Assembly (NCBI GenBank): GCA_030426145.1
Contig: JAUHZF010000051.1
Span: 1 to 35,208 of the forward strand
DNA: 35,208 nucleotides
Direction: 5' to 3'
Source: Polyangia bacterium
Lineage (GTDB): Bacteria > Myxococcota_A > Polyangia > Polyangiales > Polyangiaceae
The notes below the pieces were generated by a model, which did no database searches, had not been told where the DNA came from, and worked only from the letters and a program-made list of their open reading frames with translations. Positions 17,050 to 25,364 of the stretch are shown here, in pieces. Within the stretch, counting starts at the first letter, position 1. The number at the start of each line of letters is the position of its first letter. The position numbers were made by a program, and so were the translations under genes.

Positions 17050-18262
17050 CGTTTGGGCTCCCAGGGTAGCGCGGGAGGTCGAGGATGGCGGTCGTGCCTT
17101 CGCCCTCGCGGCTCTCGAGGCGTAGCTCGCCGCCGTGTTGGCGCGCCGTGGTCTGGGCCAAGGCGAGCCCGAGTCCGGTCCCGTCGGGTTTGGTGGTCAC
17201 GTAGGCCGTGGTCGCGCGCGCGAGCAGCTCGGGCGACATGCCGGTGCCTTCGTCGCGCACGATCAAACGAAGGCGGTGATCGACCTCGGCCGACATGGTG
17301 ACCGCGCCGTCGTCCGACGCGGCGATGGCGTTGAGGGCGAGGTTGAGCAGGGCCTCGGTGAGACGCTGGCGATCGACAACCACCTCGACGTCGGGCGCGT
17401 GCCATCGCACCTCGACGTCGCTGTCTTCGAGGACCACCGCCACATGCTCGACCAAGGCCCGGGCCGATACCGGTGCGAGCCGCAGGTCGTCGAGCGGACG
17501 CGCCATGGTGAGGTACCCCTCGAGGATCGACTCGATGCGCTCGACTTCGGCGGCGGCGACCTCGAACCGTCGCAGGTGCTTGGGCTCTTGCGCCTGTCGG
17601 GCTGCGAGCTGCACCACGGTCTTCACCGCCGTGAGCGGGTTCTTCACCTCGTGCGCGACCTTGGCCCCCATGCCCTCGAGCTCACGTTGTCGCCGTGCGG
17701 CCTCGTCGACCACGGCTCGACGCATGCGCTCGAGGTCGCGGGCGGCCCGCCGATGCGCATCCGTGAGCGCCGCGACGCCGGCCCAGAGCAGGGCCCCCGT
17801 GACCACCACCACCACCACCCCGACCACGCCGCCGACCGGCATCGGGAACGACCACGGCGCCCACCAGCCCGCGAGCGCGATGCCGAGCAGGTGCACCCCG
17901 AGGTAGAGCGCGACCCCCCAGCTCCACCCGCGGCGCCCGAAGGCGGCGAAGGTGACCCCGAGCGGCGCCAACAGCAGCGGCAACATGGGGCTGCGCCAGC
18001 CGCCGGTCAGGCCGCAGGCGATGCTGAGCCCGGTCACGGTGACGAGCATCGAGATCCCGAGACGGCGCGCGGTCACGAAGGCCACCCCCTGGCGCGAGAG
18101 CGACCACGCCTCGTAGACGAAGAAGCCGAGCATGCTGCCCATCACCACGGTGAGGGGATACCGCCGCGACGGGGACGCGCCCGTGAGGTGGAAGATCACC
18201 AGCGTCGCCATCGCGGGGAGCGCCACGATCCACGGTCGCAACCGCAAGAAGCTCGCCCCCAC
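17024..18262 (-). CDS. Membrane sensor histidine kinase, partner of the adjacent regulator
   Basis: This protein of about 412 residues has five or six hydrophobic helices in the N-terminal 170 residues, then a coiled linker, then the phosphoacceptor region with His204 in GAKVAHEVKNPLTAVK. The ATPase region carries the N box (LLNLALNAIAAS), DEGTGMSPE, and GTGLGLALAQTTARQHGG. It is NtrB-like in the kinase part, with a membrane-embedded sensor of unknown signal. It overlaps the response regulator by 26 bases, so the two should be co-translated. The start is uncertain. The frame is open to 18511, but that overlaps the divergent gene at 18502; GTG 18262 (GGGG upstream) is chosen, and TTG 18349 is possible. 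Confidence 0.9.
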   Translation of the reverse strand: MGASFLRLRPWIVALPAMATLVIFHLTGASPSRRYPLTVVMGSMLGFFVYEAWSLSRQGVAFVTARRLGISMLVTVTGLSIACGLTGGWRSPMLPLLLAPLGVTFAAFGRRGWSWGVALYLGVHLLGIALAGWWAPWSFPMPVGGVVGVVVVVVTGALLWAGVAALTDAHRRAARDLERMRRAVVDEAARRQRELEGMGAKVAHEVKNPLTAVKTVVQLAARQAQEPKHLRRFEVAAAEVERIESILEGYLTMARPLDDLRLAPVSARALVEHVAVVLEDSDVEVRWHAPDVEVVVDRQRLTEALLNLALNAIAASDDGAVTMSAEVDHRLRLIVRDEGTGMSPELLARATTAYVTTKPDGTGLGLALAQTTARQHGGELRLESREGEGTTAILDLPRYPGSPNDDDDSGRR

Positions 18263-18501
18263 TGCACCCCGTTGGGCCTCGACGACGGGTGAGGTGTCGG
18301 TCCGCTGGTCAGGGGTGTCGGCCAGCTGGGCAGCACGCCGGCCCCCCAACGTGAGGTCACCCGAGGTCTGCGTCTCGTAAGCGCTTGGATCCTCAGCGTC
18401 GGATGACCTGACTGTGGCTGGGTACGGCGGTTGCTCAGTGCGGGATGACACAGCGGTGATGACCCTTCTTGCGGGGTTCGTGCCGCTCGGAAGGAGAACG
18501 C

Positions 18502-19098
18502 ATGAACACACCCATTGTAGTGGACCGAGCCCCCCTCGCGCGCGCCCTCGGCACCTGGATCGCCATCGCGGTGGTCTTCGCCCTGTCGGACCTGCTGCGG
18601 CACCTGCCGCCGCCAGCCGTTCCGCTCATCATCTTCGGAACCACCCTCGCCGTCGGGCGCTGGGCCTGGCGACGAGGCCGCGAGACGTTGATGACGGTCG
18701 ATCTGCGATGGCCCATCGCGATCCATCTGCTCCGCGCCCCGGTGGGCGCGTGGTTCCTCGTGCTGGGCGACGCCGGCACCCTCGATCCGCGCTTCGTTCG
18801 CGTGGCCGGCTACGGTGACATCGTCGCCGGCGCCCTGGCCGCGGTGGCCGTCGTCGCCATCACGGCCGTCGGGGAGCGGCGGGCTCGACCCACCACCTGG
18901 CTCTTCAACGTCATCGCCGCGCTCGACATCCTCGCCGTGCTGCTCACGGCCCAGCGCATCATCCTCTTCGATGGAGGCATGAACGCCATGCGCGGCATGC
19001 TGTCGCCCCCAGGCCCGCTCATCCCCACGCTGCTCGTTCCGCTCGTGCTGCTCACGCACCTCTTGGTCTTCAAGCGGCTCCGCAGCACTGCGCCTTGA
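18502..19098 (+). CDS. Polytopic membrane protein
   Basis: The protein has 198 residues and about six hydrophobic helices (around residues 17-32, 38-52, 73-90, 107-125, 133-152 and 170-190). The start is ATG 18502, with a clear AAGGAG eight bases upstream; an upstream in-frame start at 18469 is less good. It has short charged loops such as GRWAWRRGRE and VGERRARPT, and ends in FKRLRSTAP. I do not recognise the family. It diverges from the histidine kinase gene, so the two may share a regulatory region of about 240 bases. Confidence 0.78.
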   Translation: MNTPIVVDRAPLARALGTWIAIAVVFALSDLLRHLPPPAVPLIIFGTTLAVGRWAWRRGRETLMTVDLRWPIAIHLLRAPVGAWFLVLGDAGTLDPRFVRVAGYGDIVAGALAAVAVVAITAVGERRARPTTWLFNVIAALDILAVLLTAQRIILFDGGMNAMRGMLSPPGPLIPTLLVPLVLLTHLLVFKRLRSTAP

Positions 19099-19575
19099 TG
19101 CCCGAAGTTTCCTGTGGCGCCCCCTCCGCCGACGCTCGTCGCCATCGTCTCGTGCGGCACCGCATCGCATGATGACCGAACGAGGCCCGCCCGAGACGCC
19201 GTGCGGGAACGACCCCTCGTGCGCTCATCCGCTGGGCCACCCCCTCGGTCATCGGCGACTCGAACATCAGCGAGAGACGGTCGAGACCGCGGATCTACGC
19301 GATGCCAGCCCATTCCTTCATGGCGGAGATCCACCGCATGCGCGGCGAGTAGGTATGTCGCGGAGACTCGTTCGGCTCGTTGGTCTGTGCCAGCACCCTG
19401 TAGGACCAGGTGGGGTTGAACCCGACCAGGTGGCAGGGATCCAGCAGGGGTCCCCGCCACCTGACGATTCGCCCAATTCCAAGCACTTCGCACTGCGATC
19501 GCACCCGGTACGGTCGTTGCAAACTGCGGAGGAGGAGGGTTCAGGCGAGGGCGGAATGTCGGTCGTGGAGCAACT
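19099..19575. other. Intergenic stretch (477 bases)
   Basis: Apart from the coding-like remnant at 19202-19465 I see one inverted repeat: CAGGTGGC (19427-19434) and GCCACCTG (19456-19463), which could form a hairpin around a 21-base loop. A purine-rich stretch (19525-19550) lies just ahead of the L,D-transpeptidase-like gene, whose ribosome binding site GGAG is at 19567-19570. No intact gene is supported. Confidence 0.5.
19202..19465 (-). pseudogene. Coding-like remnant with an in-frame stop
   Basis: On the minus strand 19465-19298 reads HLVGFNPTWSYRVLAQTN and continues to SPRMRWISAMKEWAGIA, then a TAG. The same frame continues IRGLDRLSLMFESPMTEG and VAQRMSARGVVPA. Third positions are nearly all G or C, as in real genes here, and the composition looks protein-like, unlike a random frame. 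I see no start codon with a ribosome binding site and no family. It could be a gene remnant broken by a stop. Confidence 0.3.
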
Positions 19576-20631
19576 TTGAGTCGTCTTACATCGTTCGTTC
19601 TCACCATCACCGGGCTCGCCCTTACGGGCTGCACCTCCGACGTCGCGTCTCAGAGCCAGGACCAACGCGAGGCCCAGTGCCGGGCTGGTGTTTCCTGCGT
19701 CACGTCGTTCCCCCATCACGTGTCGGAGACCACCGTCGGGGGTCGCCACCTCCTCGACCGCTACAGCTGCGCCCCCGATATCGATGAGAGCGGTGCGGAG
19801 CGCATCTACCACGTGATCCTTCCGCGGCGCGCCCTGCTCACCGCGGCCGTCGAGGCCCACCCCGGCGTCGACGTCGACGTGCACATCCTTCAGTACCTCG
19901 ACGAAGACAGCTGCATCGACCGCGGCCACACCAAGACCGCAGCCTTGCTCGACCCCGGCTCGTACTTCGTCGTCGTCGATAGTTTCGTCGACCAGAACGG
20001 CGTCTCGAAGGAGGGCGGCTTCGACCTCACCATCGGGGCGACCTCGGCGGTCGATCATGTGGGCGCGGGCTTGGACAGCGAGGTGCTCGCCGCGGCGTTG
20101 CTCACCTTCGATGCGGCCTGGGCTCAGGGTGACACCGAGCACTTCGAGTACGGCGTGATCGACTACACCCTGCCCTCGGTGCGTCCACGATTCTTCGTAC
20201 TCGATCTACTGCGGAACGAAGTCCTCTTCTCCGAGCTCACCACCCACGGCATCAACTCCGGCGACCCCGAGGACCTCACGCTTACCGCGGCGACGGGGAA
20301 CGTACCCGAGTCGAAGATGAGCTCGGTGGGGCTGGTGAAGGGGGCCGAGACCTACGACGGTGAGTACGGCCATTCGCTTCGACTCGACGGCCTCGAGCCG
20401 GGGTTCAACGACAACGACCGAAGTCGCGCGATCGTGATCCACAAGGCCGACTACGCCACGTCCGACTTCGTCGCCACCAATGGCTTCCTGGGGCGCAGCT
20501 GGGGGTGCCCGGCGATCGACCCGGACATTCACGTAGACCTCATCGATACCCTCGCCGAGGGTCGTCTCATCCTCAAGTACTTCGACGACGGCGACTGGCT
20601 GCGCGACTCCACCTACCTCCACGGTCGCTGA
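19576..20631 (+). CDS. L,D-transpeptidase-like (YkuD_2 type) lipoprotein
   Basis: This 351-residue lipoprotein has lipobox LTGC (Cys19). Residues about 60-155 resemble a bacterial pre-peptidase C-terminal (PPC) beta domain (ILPRRALLTAAVEAHPGVDV, then PGSYFVVVDSF). The C-terminal domain matches the YkuD_2 murein L,D-transpeptidase catalytic family: TTHGINSGD, GEYGHSLRLDGLEPGFND, RAIVIHKADY with His289, and GRSWGCPAI with the candidate nucleophile Cys311. Such enzymes cross-link or edit peptidoglycan, or attach proteins to it, in the periplasm. The start is TTG 19576, with GGAG about five bases upstream; no ATG is available before the signal peptide. It is monocistronic as far as the sequence shows. 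Confidence 0.87.
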   Translation: MSRLTSFVLTITGLALTGCTSDVASQSQDQREAQCRAGVSCVTSFPHHVSETTVGGRHLLDRYSCAPDIDESGAERIYHVILPRRALLTAAVEAHPGVDVDVHILQYLDEDSCIDRGHTKTAALLDPGSYFVVVDSFVDQNGVSKEGGFDLTIGATSAVDHVGAGLDSEVLAAALLTFDAAWAQGDTEHFEYGVIDYTLPSVRPRFFVLDLLRNEVLFSELTTHGINSGDPEDLTLTAATGNVPESKMSSVGLVKGAETYDGEYGHSLRLDGLEPGFNDNDRSRAIVIHKADYATSDFVATNGFLGRSWGCPAIDPDIHVDLIDTLAEGRLILKYFDDGDWLRDSTYLHGR

Positions 20632-20841
20632 GCCACGACGCTTGGCACCGCCACGTCGGTTCAGACTCGGCCTAGAGCCAATGCCGTCGGATACACGGGG
20701 GGCCCTCTCGATCTCGACCACGTGGGCGTTGTGGTTCTCTTGGGCAATTCTGCGGAGTCGTCGCTCCGACTGCCACCGCGGAGTCGCGGTTATCTCGCGC
20801 GTTGACGCGCAAGGCCCGACACGTTGAGCACCTGCTGGGAC

Positions 20842-20940
20842 CGAACGTACCAAAATCGGACGTTCGAGCTCCGCAGACTCGGTCTGCCCCTGCCCAACAT
20901 CCCCATCCGGTACGTTCGCCCCCTGCAGACGTTGAACGTC
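20842..20940. ncRNA. Candidate structured element with alternative pairings
   Basis: CGAACGTACC (20842-20851) can pair with ACGTTCG (20860-20866) over 7 bp, or with GGTACGTTCG (20909-20918) over 10 bp, but not with both. Between the partners is a perfect hairpin GCAGAC-TCG-GTCTGC (20873-20887), and after them a palindrome GACGTTGAACGTC (20928-20940). Mutually exclusive stems are typical of regulatory RNAs, but a decayed mobile repeat is equally possible. Strand and transcription are unknown. Confidence 0.35.
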
Positions 20941-20976
20941 CTCACATCGGGGCCAAGAGCGACACTGGCGTCTCTC

Positions 20977-21047
20977 GAGGACACCATGGCTGTCGTTCCC
21001 CTTCCCAGGGGCGCCCGCGGCACCTCAACGACAGTCATCGTGTCCTC
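20977..21047. repeat. Long imperfect hairpin (21-base arms)
   Basis: Bases 20977-20997 and 21027-21047 are inverted copies matching at 19 of 21 positions (outer GAGGACAC/GTGTCCTC, inner CTGTCGTT/AACGACAG). The 29-base loop can form a further CCCC/GGGG stem. It could be a miniature inverted-repeat element, a terminator for the converging genes, or part of an RNA. Confidence 0.5.
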
Positions 21048-21124
21048 CTGCCCATGCAATGCAGGCGGAGGCCTGCGCGAACCCGAGCCCCGGGTTCGAA
21101 GTCGAGACCCCAAAGGCGCCTCAT

Positions 21125-23647
21125 TCAGCGCACGGCGATGGTCTCGATGGTGCTCGACGTCACCTGCTCACGGGTGAACGGAAGTGGGCGCGGACGCTCA
21201 GCCAGGTAGTCGTCGAGCAACCCGAGGAAGGCGGGGTCGTCCTGGAGATGCTTCTGGCCCCCCGGCAGCTGGTAGGTGCATGAGATGGTGCCGTCGATTT
21301 CGCAAGCGAGCCGGAACGAGGGCCCGAGGCGGTATTGGTAGTCGTGGTCGATGTCGCGGTGGGGCGGGGCCCAGTTTACGGTCCCAAGCCCGCCCTTGTT
21401 GATGACCGGTCCGTGCGCGAAGTCGGTGATGCCCGCGTCGTCGAAGAGATCGGCCGGCATGTACAGCTGGTGCAAAGCGCCCCACCGCCACTCGGCCGCG
21501 TCGCTCCCGAGTTGTTCCACGATGTAGGCGGCGGCCTCCTCGAGGGCTACGCGCACGATGTCGGCGCGGGTCTCGGTGACCTCCGTGGTGGAGATGTCGT
21601 CGAAGTAGTCCTGGGCCATGACCTCTGGACGAAGGAAGGCGATCGCGAGGGGATCGTCCTTGGGGGTCAGCTCGGCCGCGGCCAACTCGTCACCGAAGGT
21701 GGCGAGCTTGAGGCGTGACCACAGCACGTGGAAGGCGAGGCATCCACGCGAGGACGCGACGACCTCGGGGTCGTCGCTCGGTACCGGGGCGCTCGGGTCG
21801 TGGTTGTCGAAGCCGGAGGGGCAGAAGTAGTCCCAGTTGCGGAGCGCGTCGGCCACCTCGGCGACTGCGCCCGTGAGCTCGACCCCCTCGAGATCCGAGA
21901 TCACCTTCGGCACGACATAGGCTCCGAAGAGCGACTTGGTGTCGTGCAACACACGGTGCATGTCGTCGAGGTCGAGGGTCTCCTTCTCGCCGAGCATCTC
22001 CATGATGCGCTCGTGGCGGTAGCCGGCCCAAGCGTGATTCTGGATCGCCCGTTGCCCGTCGTTGCTCGGGTCCCCGTCGTAGAGGTGGCCCGTCATGTCG
22101 TTGTTCGCCGTCGCGAGGTATCCGAGGGCAGGGTTGGTGGCTTGGGGCAGCTCTTCGTACGGCAGGTAATCCCCCCACTCTGCGCTACCGTCGCCAGGCA
22201 GTGGGTACCACGTGGGATGGGTGCTCATCCACGGACGGTCCGGGAGGCGGTTGTAGGGGTACCAGCCGAGCTCGCCCTGCACGTCGGCGACGACGAAGTT
22301 CTGTCCGACCGTGGTGACCTCGCGCAGCGCCGTCTGCACCTCCTCGCGGGTGCTCGAGGTCCAAATCTTCCAGAGGAAGTTGAAGTCGGTGTCGGCGTCC
22401 TGAGCCACCCAGCGCAACGACATCGCGGTGCCGGCTTCGGCATCGACCGAGAGCAAGGGGCCGTGGTGCGGAGCGATCTGCACCGGCAGTGTTTGCGCCT
22501 CTTGGTTTCGAACCTGGTAGGTCTGCGGCACGGAAACGAGTGGGACCTCGTTGCCATTGAAGACGACCGCGTCACCGGCCGCGTTGAGGGTCTCCATATA
22601 GACGTCGGCCTGGTCGAAGCGCGTGGTGGTGGCGCCCCACGCGACGTCGTCGTTGTGACCGAGAAGAATACCGGGCAGGCCAGGAAACGATGCCCCCGCG
22701 AGGTGGAGCTGCCCCCCACCATGGGTCTTGGCGTCGATGTGGACCATGTACCAAATGGCGGGGTTGCTGAGGGTGAGGTGAGGGTCGTTGGCGAGGAAGC
22801 TCTTCCCGCCGCCCTTGCTCGGACCCACGATCCAGTTGTTGGACCCCTGAGCGATGGTGGTCTCGGCATCTTCCCCCGCCACCTCGCGTGCGCTCCGAAT
22901 CACCTTCAGCCAGCGGTTCATGTCTCGCTGTGGGGGAGAAGTGACGGGCCCTGCCACTGAGGGCGTGAGCGTGCTGCTGGTCGACACGACGCGCACGCCG
23001 AAGAGGTCGCTCCCGACGTCCGCCCCGAGCGCCGCGATCGCCTCGCCGCTCAAGAGGTCTTTGGGGGAGTCGTTCGTGAGCCGGTCGATGATGGGCATGA
23101 AGCACGCGATCGAGTCGAGCGGCGTCCAGTCCTTCAACAGCGACAGGTCGATGTTGAGGAAGGCGTACTCATCGGGCAGACGAGCGCCGTTGCGACCATC
23201 GCGCACGTCGCCGAGCCACGCGTTGACGCCGCGAGCATAGGCCTCGAGTGCCTCCGTCATCTCGGAGGTGAGGTTGTCCTGGAACTGCTCGGCGATGTGC
23301 CGTCCGTCACGCGTCGACAGTTTGGTGCGCTGTTGATGGTCGATGGGGAGGGTGACGTCGCCCACGACCTCGCTCAGCGTGCCGAGCGAGAGGCGCCGCC
23401 GCAGGTCCATCTGAAAGAAGCGGTCCTGGGCGTGGAAGTAGCCCTCGGCGGCCAGGCAGTCGAGATCGGTCTCGCAATCGAGACTGAGCATGCCCACCGC
23501 GTCGTAGCGGGCGAACACCGCACCGGTCATGCCGGCGATCTGGACCTCTCGATCCGCCTCGGGCTCGAGGGGGGCCTCCGAGCTGTCGGTGCACGCGGCG
23601 GTGCCCAGGATGGAGAGAAGGGCGACGAAGGATGTGAGCTTGCGCAT
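21125..23647 (-). CDS. Penicillin acylase family lipoprotein (Ntn hydrolase, S45)
   Basis: This 840-residue protein has lipobox GTAAC. It has the layout of penicillin/acylhomoserine-lactone acylases: an alpha-chain region with YFHAQDRFFQMDLRRRLSLG, a spacer, then the autocatalytic site AQGSNNWIVGP, where the Ser (269 from ATG 23647) becomes the N-terminal nucleophile of the beta chain. This is followed by the family block FLANDPHLTLSNPAIWY, the oxyanion-region TANNDMTGH, and GPVINKGGLGTVNW near the C-terminus. Members hydrolyse amides such as beta-lactams, AHL signals or peptides; the substrate here is unknown. The lipobox means it is anchored in the envelope. An in-frame GTG at 23662, with GAAGG ahead, is an alternative start. 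It is divergent from the sigma-54 activator gene across about 150 bases. Confidence 0.93.
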   Translation of the reverse strand: MRKLTSFVALLSILGTAACTDSSEAPLEPEADREVQIAGMTGAVFARYDAVGMLSLDCETDLDCLAAEGYFHAQDRFFQMDLRRRLSLGTLSEVVGDVTLPIDHQQRTKLSTRDGRHIAEQFQDNLTSEMTEALEAYARGVNAWLGDVRDGRNGARLPDEYAFLNIDLSLLKDWTPLDSIACFMPIIDRLTNDSPKDLLSGEAIAALGADVGSDLFGVRVVSTSSTLTPSVAGPVTSPPQRDMNRWLKVIRSAREVAGEDAETTIAQGSNNWIVGPSKGGGKSFLANDPHLTLSNPAIWYMVHIDAKTHGGGQLHLAGASFPGLPGILLGHNDDVAWGATTTRFDQADVYMETLNAAGDAVVFNGNEVPLVSVPQTYQVRNQEAQTLPVQIAPHHGPLLSVDAEAGTAMSLRWVAQDADTDFNFLWKIWTSSTREEVQTALREVTTVGQNFVVADVQGELGWYPYNRLPDRPWMSTHPTWYPLPGDGSAEWGDYLPYEELPQATNPALGYLATANNDMTGHLYDGDPSNDGQRAIQNHAWAGYRHERIMEMLGEKETLDLDDMHRVLHDTKSLFGAYVVPKVISDLEGVELTGAVAEVADALRNWDYFCPSGFDNHDPSAPVPSDDPEVVASSRGCLAFHVLWSRLKLATFGDELAAAELTPKDDPLAIAFLRPEVMAQDYFDDISTTEVTETRADIVRVALEEAAAYIVEQLGSDAAEWRWGALHQLYMPADLFDDAGITDFAHGPVINKGGLGTVNWAPPHRDIDHDYQYRLGPSFRLACEIDGTISCTYQLPGGQKHLQDDPAFLGLLDDYLAERPRPLPFTREQVTSSTIETIAVR

Positions 23648-23814
23648 GTGTTTCTCGCGCACGAGGGCGCACCTTCAACCCAGATGTCGCACTTTTACTG
23701 ACTTAGATGTGAACCTCCGCGGTGCGTGGAAGCGGCAGACGGACCCCGGGCGCGCAGAACTCCATCCATCTCGAGACGATGGGGTAGCATCGGCGAGATG
23801 CGGCATCATGCCAC

Positions 23815-25197
<1,383 letters not shown>

Positions 25198-25199
25198 TA

Positions 25200-25212
25200 T
25201 GGCAACTTGCCA
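25200..25212. promoter_or_regulatory. Palindrome just after the activator gene
   Basis: TGGCAACTTGCCA is a perfect 6-1-6 inverted repeat starting 3 bases after the activator stop codon and about 150 bases upstream of the protease start. It could be an operator or upstream activator site for the protease-kinase cluster, or part of the terminator. No -24/-12 promoter with a good match was found between it and 25365. Confidence 0.35.
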
Positions 25213-25364
25213 CAGCTCACATCACCGTTTTGGGCCCAGAAGCGTAGAACCGGTGTGAAGGGCGGTGCGCTAGACCACTGAAATATTTGACGGTGCCTCG
25301 ACCATCTCGACCTGGGCCGATCTGTCGCGCCTTCGGTACGTTGCTTGCTCCGTAGAACGAGGCC

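Larger units (their letters stand above)
20632..21124. other. Intergenic stretch (493 bases) rich in inverted repeats
   Basis: No supported gene lies between the L,D-transpeptidase stop and the acylase 3' end. Bases 20632-20800 hold only weak hairpins, for example CGGAG...CTCCG at about 20753-20768. Bases 20842-20940 and 20977-21047 contain strong inverted repeats, listed separately. The converging genes on either side could be terminated here, but the structures lack T-tracts and are larger than simple terminators. Confidence 0.6.

Noticed and set aside
18263..18511. N-terminal extension of the histidine kinase
   Set aside because: It would overlap the well-supported ATG and AAGGAG of the divergent gene at 18502. 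The product lacks membrane or kinase features.
20802..21209. Plus-strand open frame across the repeat-rich intergenic region
   Set aside because: It has poor coding character, spans strong inverted repeats and runs into the acylase 3' end.
25315..25330. Sigma-54 promoter for the protease gene
   Set aside because: GG and GC are ten bases apart, but the flanking bases match the consensus poorly (GGG and TCGC). Too weak to list.
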